Source: Conoideocrella luteorostrata
Lineage: Eukaryota > Ascomycota > Sordariomycetes > Hypocreales > Clavicipitaceae
Length of the DNA stretch: 64,000 nucleotides
Assembly (NCBI GenBank): GCA_032433595.1
Contig: JASWJB010000008.1
Coordinates: forward strand, 124,001 to 188,000
Reading direction: 5' to 3'
The notes under the pieces were generated by a model. It searched no databases. It had not been told where the DNA came from and saw only the letters and a list, made by a program, of their open reading frames with translations. Positions 34,920 to 46,676 of this stretch are shown here, in pieces; positions within the stretch are counted from its first letter, which is position 1, and each line of letters starts with the position of its first letter. Both the position numbers and the translations under genes were made by a program.

Positions 34920-36058
34920 ATGCGGCTCTCGACATTGTTCGCGGGCGTTGCGCTCGGCTTAGTTTCTTCATCCCATGCTCTCAACATTCTGCTGAACAAT
35001 GATGATGGCTTCGGTTCAGGCAACCTGCGCGAGCTGTACCGCTTGCTCAAGAATGATGGCCACAACGGTTAGTATGCCATCTTCAAGCTAGAATTGGCGC
35101 CAAAACTGATCGTAGACACAGTCTGGATTGTAGCGCCGGCGGTGGAACAAAGCGGACAAGGCGGGCGAAGCTCCTTTGCCGAAGAAGCCAATCTGACGGC
35201 ACCGGCCCAGTATGGAATTGTCCCTGCAGGCGCCCCTTCGGTATGCTTCCAGGTTGCCCATCTGAAACCGCTCTTGGGCTTGCTAACATACCTTCTCAGG
35301 TCGGTAGCGACCCTCACGATAGCCACATTTGGTACTACAACGGGACACCCGCCGCGTGCACATTTGTTGCGCTTGACTACGTCTTGCCCAGATATGCCGA
35401 CTTCAAAGTGCCCGACTTGTTGTTGAGTGGTCCCAATTACGGAACCAACCTTGGTCCCTTTGTCTGGACACTTGCCGGGACCGCTGGAGCATCGTGAGTC
35501 GACTGTACATGGGAATGCGACTGCACCTCGTTGCTGACATTCAAAAAATTCAGATACGCCGCTACCGCAAGGTCAATTCCCAGTATTGCTATCTCTGGAA
35601 GCAATAAGAAAATTGCCTACTTTGACATCAAAAATGAGACCAACGAAGCAACTTGGACAGCCAAGGTTGCCACCAGGGTTGTCGAACAGATCATCCACAG
35701 CGCTCCCAAAGGCGCCCCCGTTCTTCCACTAGGCTATGGATTGACGGTCAACATTCCCGTTCTCAGTGCAAACAATACCAGCCCCAAGATTGTCCAGACC
35801 CGGATGACAGGAAACGCGCACGTCAACGAGGCTGTATTCGATCCCAAAAAGGGTGTTTTCACGTGGGCCAATCTCAAGCCTTACGCTGCAGGAGTGAACG
35901 CTTGTGTAAATGGGGACTGCTCGCTTCCTGGCGAGACGTATGTCGTTGAGAACGGGCAGGTTTCGGTGTCGATTTATATTACCGACTATGATGCACCAAA
36001 GTCTCTGTATACCGAGAGCATCGCGAAGCGGATACAACCGCTGACAAAGAAGTGTTGA
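34920..36058 (+). CDS. SurE-like acid phosphatase/5'-nucleotidase
   Basis: A four-exon gene for 321 residues: 34920-35067, 35122-35240, 35300-35493 and 35554-36058; all phases agree. MRLSTLFAGVALGLVSSSHA is a signal peptide, so the product is probably secreted or vacuolar. The SurE fold starts with NILLNNDDGFGSGNLREL, where the paired Asp residues bind the metal, and continues with VWIVAPAVEQSG. The substrate-site block LLSGPNYGTNLG matches SGPNxGxN, followed by GTAGASYAATARSIPSIAIS. SurE enzymes dephosphorylate nucleoside monophosphates and other small phosphates. Secreted fungal members are annotated as acid phosphatases; the natural substrate here is unknown. It is convergent with the GH20 gene, 127 bp stop to stop. 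Confidence 0.9.
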
Positions 36059-36185
36059 ATACGTGGACGGTGCACGACTTGCACTTCATGTCTACTTGTG
36101 GTTCACGAATCCTGGCATTACACACACTAAATTACTTCGTACTCTAATATATGTCATTCCCGATGTATGCCTCATGAAGCCACCA

Positions 36186-38403
36186 TTAGGCCTTGTTTGC
36201 CAACTTCAGCTCCTTGAGCTGGCCACTCCATCCAGTAACTTCCTTGATAGGAGCTTCGATAGCAATGACATCCCAATGTGACTGGCCGCCGTCATTGGAC
36301 CTGATTACCGTCTGGAACTCTTCTCGTGCTCTTTTATCCGAGCCGTGTGGCGCGACAGAAGCAAAGGTTTGGTTACCTCGTCCCTGAACTGTCACGTCCA
36401 CCCAAATGCCCATCGGAACGGTCAAATTCGAGCGGTAGTAGCTAGTTGAAGTAAACAGCGTGACATTGGGTGTTAACATCAAGGCCGAATCAGACCCGAC
36501 CATCAGAGTCGTATTTGTGCGGTCGCTCAGCTTGTCAAGCCTTAGACTCAAGGTAAGAGTGTAATCACGTCCCTTGGAAGACCAGGGTGTAGTGAGAGAG
36601 CACTTGGGGCTGACTTTGAGAGCTTCTTCGCTGACATCACAATTCGTCTTGGCGTCGTAACCATTTGCCGATGAATCTTTAATTACCCCGGCGTTGCTAT
36701 TGAGAAACCTGTACTGAAAGATTGTATCTCCCTTCGAGGGAATAGACCTATCGAGATTCTGATCCGGAATATACTGGTGAAGTTTTGGCCACAGTTTGCT
36801 GTATTCCCCCTCGCTCAGTTGACCGCCCCAAAATGAATTGGACAAAGCTGGGATTCCATCTCGCCAAGCGTAATACGCCTCCGTGATTGTTGAAAAGTAC
36901 TCTCCTGCATCGTTCCATAGAGGGCTCACCGCTCCAAGGACTAAAGGCTCACTCTTCTTAGGATTGTCGGTAACATTCTTCTGGTTGAAGATATACGGGT
37001 ACCATAGGCCGCCACCGCTCACGGCAGGATCGCCATGAAAGACCTTCTCAGTCCTTATGTGATTCGGATATGAAGGTCCCCATTTGTTCACAATATAGAA
37101 ATCGTCATTCGAATTGACTACCGAATACCCGTTGTTGATATAGTCGTACAGGGGGTTGTCTTCAAAGTATTCCCAATGTTGAATGGAGACATCTTTTGGG
37201 ATGTTGTTGGGGTAGCTGGGCCTAGGCGGAAACGTTCCCCAGATACGAATCGATTTACCCGATTCAGCCTTGATAAAGTCGTTCATGGATTCGACAAATC
37301 TATTGTACTCGACAGCGCTGCCCGTGTACTCATCGGCGCCGATAGACACTACCTTGGTGTGAAACCAAGGGAGAAATTCTTTCCAGATGGACTTCATAGT
37401 AGGGTTTGTCTGCGGATGAGATATGTTGAGCAAACTCATATCAGTGTTGAGACCAAGTTGTGGCTTCCATTGGGTGATCGGCAGAGCATGGCCTGGGGCT
37501 TCAATCTCAGGAAGGACAGTGACGCCTCTGGCCGCGCATCGTTGTTGAATCTCATCAAAGTCGGCACGAGTGTACGACTCGTTCTTATGCTTGGCCAAGC
37601 CCTTGAACTGCGGATTACCCGACCAGAGCCGAAAGGCAGCTGGCACAGCTAAAGACTGCTCAAGAGTGTTGTTCGGGTTATTGAACATATTATCGCTCAA
37701 GTGGAAGTGAAAAACGTTTTGCTTGAAGTACGACACATACGAGCAGAGCTCGATGATGAATTCTTTGTCGTACCAGTGCCGTCCCGCATCTAGCATCATG
37801 CCCCGTGTCGCCCATCCCGGCGCGTCTGAGCCAGATCCGTGCGGGATGCCGTATTGTTTCCGCAGAGAAGCCTGCTGGAGGACTGTTCGGGTTGCCCACC
37901 ATGCACCTAGGGGGCTGGCACCGGTTATGAATACGCCAGAGCTGTTTGTTGTCAAGGTGTATCCTTCAGAGGTCGATCTCCCCGCGACATCTCTGTAGTC
38001 CTCGTTGTTGCCGAGCGTGACGAAGAGGCCACCGTCGACGGCAGTGCTGCTCTTCTGAACTTCGGCATGAATACCGAGCGTGCTGTTGAGGTCTTGGGCG
38101 AATGTGGTAGCAAAGTCATGTAGCGTTGGCGGGATCAATGTCTGGCCAGCGTCATCCCTGGATTCGGCGTGCTTGGCATCAACTACGATTGTATGGATCT
38201 TGGAAAGATCAAATGTCTCGCATCCATCGCGTTTGTAGGGAACAGCGGGTATTCCTAGAAGTGACTGATTTGCAGTAGCTGTGTTCATTCGACGATTAGC
38301 TTTTATCCGAAAATAGCGTCGTTGCTGGTTGCTTAGTACCATGGTGATGTCACATACCAACTACAATGGACGTCGCGACACTCAATGCTGTGAGGACTTT
38401 CAT
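36186..38403 (-). CDS. Secreted GH20 beta-N-acetylhexosaminidase
   Basis: A two-exon gene for 712 residues: 38403-38358 and 38278-36186, with a 79-nt intron. The first exon is tiny and carries the start of a signal peptide (MKVLTALSVATSIVVA when joined). An N-terminal alpha/beta domain precedes the catalytic barrel. The barrel opens with RGMMLDAGRHWYDKEFIIEL and FHFHLSDN, and the catalytic Asp-Glu pair sits in SIGADEYTG, Asp331-Glu332. The end of the barrel contains LVLGAVSPLWNDAG and YYAWRDGIPALSNSFWGG. A C-terminal extension of about 170 residues (from about IFQYRFLN) has the character of a concanavalin-like (laminin-G-type) domain; this is an inference. GH20 enzymes release terminal GlcNAc or GalNAc from glycans, glycoproteins or chitin oligomers. 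The accessory domain may help bind polymer substrate. Confidence 0.9.
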
Positions 38404-41103
38404 GATGGACGATGGCAAAGCGTTATCTCAGTTGGACGGCCGTTCATTCAGCCTGGACAGAGCATTGAGGACATTATGAACCACGACTACCTCATACGTA
38501 TATAACTGCTCCTCACACATTTAATTATAATCTGCGATATGCCCGAATTGACGCTTGCCTGCCGTTCCCCGCGATCATATACGCAAGTTCCGTCGGCTTA
38601 ATTCGCTGATAATGGCATTCGGCTCTTTGATCGTTGCACTATGTAACATTACGACAGTGGGGCACACATCTTCTACCACCTCGGGAAGGTCACTCTATGT
38701 TGTTACGTCTCCTCCCCCAATTGGGCCAGCCAGAAGCTGAGCGGAAGACTGTGAGGGGAACGAAGCTTGAGGTGAGGATTGCCTGCTGAGATGAGAACAG
38801 CGAGAGAAGCATGTCGCTATACTACAGCTCCGGTCCTGTCCGGATCGGGGGGCCGGTTCCGGTGGTTGAAGAGTGAGTGTGTCCTGGAAATGGGCGAACT
38901 TGCGCGGAGGTCGGTCAATCGCAAGCCGAACATATTTTGGTAGGTGATCAGCTAATTACGCGGGCAGTTGTGGTGCTGTCAACTCTGAGTGACAGCTTGG
39001 AGTCGAGCCACCCTTGCATCGCACAGCTAAATGGCAGTACTCTGTCGGCGCTCCTGGTTCATGCAACCGAGTGTCTGATCATGTGCAACTGTACTCATGC
39101 AGTCAATCAAATATAGAACCCAAGTCAATGACTTAAGTCCCCGAACGGTCAGTCACACAATGAATGCCCTAACAAGCTTACCCTAGTCTCGGCATCTGTC
39201 AATTCGCTGTCTCCCTCACGCAAACAGAAAGTCAGCCTCAGCTGGCACAACGGGCACGAGATAATAGCGCTGAAGGCAACTCTCCAAGAATCAGAGTCTC
39301 GTTTTACCATGATCTGCAGATGAGAGCTAAGGAAAAAAGAAAAAAAGAGAAAGAGAAAAAAAAAGGAAGAAGATGAAGAAAGACGAGAAGATGACATGTA
39401 CAGCCGACATTCGGCCTAATTCGCAAGCAGCATGGCCATTGCAATCACAAACCTATTTGCAAGTCTAATTCCAATGCAGAGAAATAGACTATTCCGTGCC
39501 TCCCGAGCAGGGTGCCCGGATGGAGTTATTTCGTCATAGTTGTTAAAACCTATGGTCCCATCGCAGACTCACATCCGCGCCTATAAGTAGATGTAAACAA
39601 GGGAAACGATTCTCCACCAACCGTCATTATTTCGCACGCCAAGCGAGTTCGAGCCCTTGGCAGAGTTTGGCTTAACAAAAAATGTGCCGGGGCCACATCG
39701 TATTCTACTAGTAATAATTGCAGCGCATGGGGAATTCCGGCGGCCCGCAACGCCTTTGTGGAGGCTTTTCCACGCACAGCTGCTTGTGTTCACCGGCTGT
39801 CTGTTTGTCATACGGAGGATCGAGTTGTGTCATCTCGGTGCAAAGCCATCTGCTCCCCTTTGTGAGCTGCGCCCGAAGACTATGCGGACTGTGGACGCTC
39901 CGGAACTTTGAACACGGCAAGTGACTACAGAACTGTACGATGAAGTTAATAAAGTTGCGGTCTGCAGTCAGCAGTCTGCCGCTGTGAGGGCCCGGACCTC
40001 GATGACTGCAGACTCATGCTACCTCCGATTATGCTATAATATTGAGCGCCAATTTGCACAGATTACCCAGCTAGGTTTCCCATCATGCGACTCTCTTACG
40101 TTTAAACGCATCGGCGGCGCCGTTCGGTTGACCGATAGTGACATTGCGTGGGACGTGTTTACCCTCCGTAGCCCGTTAAGGCAAGGTGTGCTGAGCTATT
40201 CATGGAAAATACGAGGTTTCGGCAGCGTAACTGAGCCCACCAGCATCCGTCTGTCTCTGTCAAGCAGCCGACATGAGGCCCTGCCCCGCCGAATATTGGG
40301 GTCAAATACAGCGTAGAGGTGGCCGTGAGGGCATCCGTGAGGGCCATCGGGAGCCATAACCGTTCTAGCGTTCTCAGTCGAACCAGTGCGAGGATGACGG
40401 GCTGAGAGACTGGGAGGGTTGCAGCGGAGCTTCGCGCGGCCACGAACTCAACACCCTCTCAGACAGCTGCAACCCTATTCTTATGACGTTAACCAGATGC
40501 AGACACTGGATCTGGAAGGGTCGCATCAAGATCGAGCCCTTGCCTTGCAATGTCGCTGTTGAGCCATTTCATCGGCTTAAGACACCAAGTATCACCCAGC
40601 GAAGCTAGGGTTGTCAGTGAGGTGGTTCGGATCCTGCCCTGAAGCAAACACCCCAGCTCCAACGGCTGCCAGCGCAGACAAACTCGTGGCTGGGAGGTCA
40701 CCTGCATTCTGTGCATACATCCAAGACAAACCCGATGGAGCCAACTACTGGGAGGATATTGTGCACGTATAGGCCATGGGCAACATGGACGAGACCCAGA
40801 CAGCTAAGTTGCCTGTTGGTTATGCAAGGAGACCGCTAATAAAGACGGGGTTGGGGCGCTTTGCTCCGTAGAATTCGGCGTTTAATGCATGTTTACGAGG
40901 TGGGGTCAACCGGTTCTTGCTATGTACAGCACAATGCCGATCACGTCGTATACGGTGCTTGCCAGTGGCATCACATTTCCAAATTCGGCATCAAGCTCGG
41001 GGCTGGGGTAGCTTTGTGATGCCAACCCGAGAATCACCATGTTGGCAAGTGACCTGTATTATGCAAAGTACCCTTTATTCATTGTATCGTAGTCTTCAAA
41101 ATC
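38404..41103. other. Gene-poor 2.7-kb region
   Basis: It holds the GH20 promoter side and a purine-rich low-complexity tract near 39330-39380. The low-complexity open frame on the other strand (rich in Ser, Phe and Leu) is an artefact. No gene or RNA was recognised. Confidence 0.5.
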
Positions 41104-41109
41104 TATAAA
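41104..41109 (+). promoter_or_regulatory. Probable TATA box of the small secreted protein gene
   Basis: TATAAA lies about 134 bp upstream of ATG 41243, followed by a pyrimidine-rich leader containing TTCCTCTGC-like and CATCTCTCAACCTCACC sequence. This arrangement is typical of well-expressed ascomycete genes, so it is read as the core promoter. Confidence 0.45.
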
Positions 41110-41242
41110 GAGCTCTGCTTCCTCTGCTTTCCTTTGCCTAATCCCAAGCCATTCTCGTCCATCATCTCTCAACCTCACCAGTCAACACTACCATCCAATA
41201 CAAATTTCAACTCCCCTGCAAACCATCTACACAACCGCCAAG

Positions 41243-41762
41243 ATGCATTTCACTCAGACTATCGTTGCTGCCCTCTTCGCCGCCACTTCTGTGGTTGCCG
41301 CCCCTACTCCGGCTGAGAAGTCCATGATGGCGGCTGACATCCCGCAATGGACCATTGAAGGCCTCAAGCGCTCCTGCAACGCAGACCAGTGCAACTGGAC
41401 CTTCCAGATCAACCCCAAGATCTTCTCCAGGACTCCCGTCAACTTTGTCGTCAAGCGATCCGGCAACACGCCGCCTACCCAGAACAACGGCGGCGCTCAG
41501 AACTTTGGTGATTACACCATTACTTCTGGCTGGTCCGGACAGTTCGGACCCGACAAGTAAGTAAACCAGAGGCTAAACTTTCTCTAGATATTGTTTTTTT
41601 TTTTTTTTGCTGACATGGCCTTTCTGAAGTGGCTTCACAACCTTTGCGGTCGTAGACAACAAGAACCGCCGAATTGCCTACCCCAGCTACACGGACCGCG
41701 AGGTCAAGGACGGCAATGTCGTCAACCCAGACCGCTCTTATGGTGTTCAGAGCCTGCCATAA
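41243..41762 (+). CDS. Small secreted protein, two Cys
   Basis: A two-exon gene for 148 residues: 41243-41556 and 41630-41762. The 73-nt intron has a GTAAGT donor and a run of 16 T followed by an AG acceptor. MHFTQTIVAALFAATSVVAAP is a signal peptide (split here: MHFTQTIVAALF, AATSVVAAP). The mature protein starts TPAEKS and contains RSCNADQCNWTFQI, with the only two cysteines, then DYTITSGWSGQFGPDN and, after the intron, GFTTFAVVDNKNRRIAYPSYTD. I recall similar small secreted proteins in other hypocrealean fungi, without known function. The TATA box and pyrimidine-rich leader suggest strong expression. It may be an effector or cell-surface protein, but nothing in the sequence demonstrates this. 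Confidence 0.85.
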
Positions 41763-42627
41763 GCGGCTGGCGGAAGAAGACATGTTGTCTAATAAGCAGA
41801 TGCAGGCGCAGAGATCAAAGGAGCTATATTACGTCTAATGCCTCTCCATATATAATGTTACATATGCGCTAGCTACCTAGCGACCGCTGATACAAATTAT
41901 TCATCAAAATTGCAAACCACTTCAAAGTCTCACCTAATGTTGCATTGTGAAATTGATTGAAACTCGCCGGTGAAGACCTGCTCGGTTTCGCGAAAGACGT
42001 AGGGACTGGGAGCATGAAGGCACTTGCCGTGAACCGGTATAAGAACAATTAATAACTCAAGAACGAATAAAACTGCCAAGTCCGACCAGAGACATACCCT
42101 AAAAAGACTTATATGGCCGAAAGAATAATAAGTTGTTTCAAAATATTGTTGTTATCAGGCAACTGGAGTGGATGAGCATGACTGAAACGAGTCGACCAAC
42201 ACTTGTCATGCACTGTTCTAATTAGGCTCGATCCACTTTGATGCGGTTTCTCCGGAATGCTCTTTAATAAAATACATATTTACATGCTAAACGCTCAAGT
42301 TCAACTGATCCCGAGTGTATCTTTCTTTTTCTGCGCCGATCGGGGTATCAGCGACGACACGACTTACACCGACCAAGCAAGGTCCTGCAAAATATTGCCT
42401 AGTTGGGCAAGCAAGCCGTTCGGTTATGGCATTCAACCCCACAGGCAAGTTTAGTAGCCGGCCTGCCTCATGTAACCGTCCTCACCCATTCATATGCACC
42501 GCATCATCACATAAACCACATACAACATTGTTCTCAATTTGATTAACTCTCGTCAAAACTTCTCATTCCATCTTCTCTCATAATTATATCATCTTTGCTC
42601 TCTGCACCCCCTCACAGCCGCCAGAAC
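41763..42627. other. Intergenic region
   Basis: The 3' end of the small secreted protein gene and the likely HTD2 promoter. No other feature was recognised. Confidence 0.6.
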
Positions 42628-43718
42628 ATGAGACGACCGAGCACTCTCCTGCCACCAGCACGGCTATACGCCAGCCAATGCCAACGCCGACCGTATACCA
42701 ACTCACCACCCAAAATACCCATCTCTGCCTCACAAGCTGCCTCCCAAATGCTCAATGCCTTGCAAAGCAAAACGTCTAGTCGAAATCAGCTCCTCGACGG
42801 AAACCAACTCCAGAAGCTCGCTCTCACACTCAACCACACCACCATCCACAACCAAGACATCACCTCATCGCCGCCTCCTGATGGAACACCCATCCCCCCC
42901 GGCCACCATCTTGTCTACTTTACTCCCCTAGGCGCGGAATCTGAGCTCGGCCCCGACGGCTCAGACACGAAATTCAATGCCCCTTTCCCATTCTCACGGC
43001 GCATGTGGGCAGGCGGTAAAATGACATTTCCCAAAGTCGCCTTACGCATTGGTGACCAAGTCGAGGAACGCACAAGACTACTAAGCGCAGTTCCGAAGAA
43101 AAGCAAATCCGGACAGGAAATGGTTCTCGTAGAAGTTGAGAAGGAATTTAGTGGCCCAAGGGGTATTGGCGTCGTTGATAGACGATCCTGGATATTTCGA
43201 CCGGAGATTGATTCGAGTAATGATTCGGCCTATACCACTTCGGCAGGACGACTCTCTCGCAGGCCAACCACGATTGTTGATCACGTCAAACAAGGAAATC
43301 GTGAGAGGAATTCCAAATTCAAAATCACGAGGCACGTATACTTACCCTTCTGTTAGAATATCCCATCCGTGAACTTACGTGGTCCCCAGTGGGACTCTTC
43401 CGCTTCTCAGCACTTACTTTCAACAGCCACAAGGTTCACTACGACGAAGGGTGGAGTCAAGGCGTAGAGGGGCATCCTGGTATTGTAGTTCACGGGCCAT
43501 TGAATTTGATCAACATTCTCGACTATTGGCGACATGTGCATGGCCGGGGGAAGAGACTCGAGGGAATCACTTACAGAGCTTTGTCGCCGCTGTACGCTGG
43601 GGACACATACCATATTAAAACAAGGGACGTGGCGAATAGTGATGGGGGACAAGTATATGAAATTGCTGCTGAAAAGAACGGCACGGTTTGCATGAAGGCA
43701 GAAATCACGGCTGCATAG
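42628..43718 (+). CDS. HTD2: Mitochondrial hydroxyacyl-thioester dehydratase (HTD2-like)
   Basis: A two-exon gene for 344 residues: 42628-43300 and 43357-43718. The 56-nt intron has a GTGAGA donor and is required to join VDHVKQGN to QYPIRELTWSPVG. The first in-frame codon upstream of ATG 42628 is a TTG. The N-terminus (MRRPSTLLPPARLYASQCQR) is Arg- and Ala-rich and lacks acids, typical of mitochondrial import. The family blocks are MWAGGKMTFP, VEVEKEFSGPRG, then the hot-dog half FRFSALTFNSHKVHYDEGW and HGPLNLINILDYWRH. HTD2 performs the dehydration step of mitochondrial type II fatty-acid synthesis, acting on 3-hydroxyacyl-ACP. The family also includes mesaconyl- and itaconyl-CoA hydratases, so a related CoA substrate remains possible. 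It is convergent with the RCC1 gene, 197 bp stop to stop. Confidence 0.85.
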
Positions 43719-43914
43719 ATTTTAAATAAAAAAAAGAGTTCAGATATCAATTCCGAAAAGCACTAATTGGCTTCTAATCAGGCAGAACAAGCAAACTGGG
43801 CTGATTGATGCCCATCTATTCAAACTTATAATTACAAATCATGCTACCAACCACGCCTGGTCCGTTTTGATACAAGTAATATCGTCTTTGTGAAAGTTGT
43901 TCTACAGCCCCCGG

Positions 43915-45757
43915 TCATTCTGCCTGGGAAACCTCTGCTGTGCTCATCACGACGGAAAACTGCCCTCCGGCGGCGGCGCCAACAAGCTTCCTGCCCTTGA
44001 TGTCTTTGCCTCTTATGCGTTGGGCAGTGTCCACATCGTCTTCGTTGCCTAGTCCAAGCTGACCTACTGATCCAAAGCCTGTGGCATACCCGACTCCTTC
44101 CTTGTTGATGAAGATGGTGTGATCCGTTCCACAAGCAACGTAGGCAACATCGCCTATTTCCGACACGGCCGTAGGGCGGAGGCAAATACGTGGCTTGTTG
44201 TATTCGTCGCGTCGCACAAGATGCTCATCGTCAAGCTGGTCTTGGGACAATTGGATTCCAAGTTGGCCACCGTCGATACGCCCCCACACGAAGCATCTGC
44301 CGTCGGCAGTAACTGCAGAAGAGTGGTGTGAACCGCCGGCCAGAATTGTGACGTCCTTGCCGCAAAGGTCAGAAATCTTCATCGGATACGGTAAGATGGC
44401 CTCGCGGCCACCTGCTTCCTTGGCGTATCCAGCTTCGCCAAAACTGTTCAGGCCCCAAGCCCAAACATTGTCCTTCTGATCGATAGCAAAGGAGTGGTAC
44501 TCGCCAGATGCAATGTACTTGATGGGGCGGGCACACACTCGGACCTGACGAGGCAGCAAGGTTTCCGACTGATATCGTCCGAACGGCTGTCGGCCAAGCT
44601 GGTTCTGTTCGTAGGAGCCCCATCCCCAAACCTGGCCAGATTTGTCCAGAGCCAAGACGTGATTCGCTCCACACACAATTTGGACAATATTATCGACTTC
44701 TGGAATCAGGACGGGTTCACTCTGAATCTCTATCACCTTTCCGTTTTTGTCGTAGCAGAATCGTCGACCTCCTTTGTTATTCTAAAACGCAGAGTCAGCA
44801 TTTTGGATCAGAAATTAAAAGCTAAAGACCGTTCTCAAGCTTACACGGAACGCTCCCCATCCATAGACGTTCCCAGTCGCAGTCAACACAAAGCTACAGC
44901 TATCGCCAGCGGCGACTTGTGTGAAGACAGTACCTTTGGGGAAATGCTTGGACGGGACTTCTTTTGGTTCGCACTCATGGGGATTCAATTCGCCATCCTC
45001 TTCCTCACTATCCGAGGCTGTGCCATCCAAGTCCTTCATAGTACCTTCCCAGGTCGTATCTCTACCTAACGCGCCTTCGTCATTCACACCCCAAGTCAAT
45101 ATTTTGTTGTCCGCGGTGAGGACAATGGTGTGCATGCCGCCGCAAGCGAGCTGTACGACATGATGTTTGGAAGCTCCGTTGGGGTCAAGAGCCGCGTTGA
45201 ATTTGGGAACAAGAGCAGTAGTGCGCTTAGGGCCAAGGCCAAGCTCACCACACTCGCCACTGCCGAACGAGAATACAGCGACTGGTTCTGTAGACGCACT
45301 GTTCAGCAGAGCAGGCTCCTTGGCGGATTTTTCCACTTTCTTGGCAGCCGTCTTTGGCACCGACTTGGCTTTCCGTTGCTCAGCAGGAGCTTCGGTTTTT
45401 GTTGTCTTCTTGCGACGAGCTGCATCATCATCTTCTTCTTCCTCTTCGGCAGCGGCGCGCTTTCGTTTCGTTATCGTAGGCTTTGAGCCGTTGGGCAATT
45501 TGCCGTTCAATTCTTTGATCCAAGCGTTAGAATAGGTATCGTCGGCGTGGTAGGGCAGCCTGAAGCCACAGGCTCAGGTGCTAGATCGCGCATAGACGTG
45601 TTTGTTACTGACCAGGACTGTTGGATGCCTTTTTCACGGCAGACCCCGAAGGGACAACATGCGCCTTTTTGGCAGACTTTGCTTTGGTTGCCTTTGCGGC
45701 AGCAGCACCGCTAGGCTTGGCCTTTTGGCTGGTGCTGGTGAGCTTTTTAGAGGCCAT
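43915..45757 (-). CDS. RCC1-repeat Ran guanine-nucleotide exchange factor
   Basis: A three-exon gene for 576 residues: 45757-45609, 45559-44845 and 44781-43915; phases agree. The N-terminus (MASKKLTSTSQKAKPSG) is Lys-rich with Ala and Ser, like chromatin-binding tails; further basic runs include KPTITKRKRAA and ARRKKTTKTE. A seven-bladed RCC1 propeller follows, shown by repeats such as FGSGECGELGLG, WGVNDEGALGRD, WGAFRNNKG, WGWGSYEQNQLGR, WGLNSFGEAG, WGRIDGGQLG and FGSVGQLGLG. Each carries the G-x-G/A-x-G-x-L/A-G type signature. Acidic loops lie between blades 2 and 3. In fungi (yeast Srm1/Pim1) this protein loads Ran with GTP on chromatin and is essential for nuclear transport. The identification as the Ran exchange factor, not another RCC1-repeat protein, is based on the chromatin-like tail and overall length. 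Confidence 0.88.
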
Positions 45758-46676
45758 AGCGATGGCTGTTGGGAATTGACGAGAAGCAGAGACAAATGTT
45801 TTGCTGACGGTCGCGTTACAATTTAAGAACACAAAGCTAGACCAAAAGAAAAAAAGGCTTACTAACGGAACCAGCATTCGCAACCGTGGCCAGTGATTCA
45901 GATGGAGCACAGGGGTCGGGTGGCTAAGAAACATTGCAGCAAACAAAAGTGGGGCACGACTGTTCGCGCAGTCCCCTGGTCAGCCTCTGTAAGCTGAGGT
46001 AACAGGCAAGCACCAGATTACCTTTGACTGCCGTACAATACGATGCACTTGATTTGCAGTCTCAATCAGCAATGCTTGGACTCATCTAAGCTAAATCTAC
46101 ACATAGTTGAGTCGTAAAGACGTTCATCAACAGATTAGAGCAGTGAGGGGGCTCAAAAGGCAACTTATCCAACACAGCTCCTGCGAGGACCTGAGTCAAG
46201 ATTGTCTTATATGCTATCAAAACTTGTCTAATCCACCTGGGAACTCAAATAAAAAGAACCTGTCTGGCTGCATGTCTTGTGCACTCCATAATACGGAGTA
46301 GAAGAACCAGAATTCTCAAAGTGGTGGCTGACTACTCGGTTACACCATGCCGGCTGCTTGCCAGGCAATGCAGGTTCCCCAGATCCAAGATGCCTGGCTG
46401 GTAGGCATCAGCCCCACTGCACTTGATAGCCGAGGAGCTCCAATGTCCCACAAGCAGGACTGAGTGAATGCTGGAACTAGTACTCCGTAATTGCGGCTCC
46501 AGTTCATCATGATGCAACAGCAATTCATTGTGTCTCTGTATGTGTTGGGGTAGGCAAACCGAGTAGCCGAGCATAGCCAGCATCCAGGACCATAGCCACT
46601 TTCAACATTTCGCGAAATTCACCTCGCCAATCTTGGTTGAGACAGTTGCTCTACCCGAGAAGAGTATCACTGCACC
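45758..46676. other. Divergent intergenic region
   Basis: Lies between the divergent RCC1 and succinyl-CoA-ligase-like beta genes. TACGGAG-type motifs occur near 46289 and 46484. No gene was recognised. Confidence 0.55.

Noticed and set aside
39149..39397. Ser/Phe/Leu-rich open frame resembling a membrane peptide
   Set aside because: It is the complement of a purine-rich low-complexity tract.
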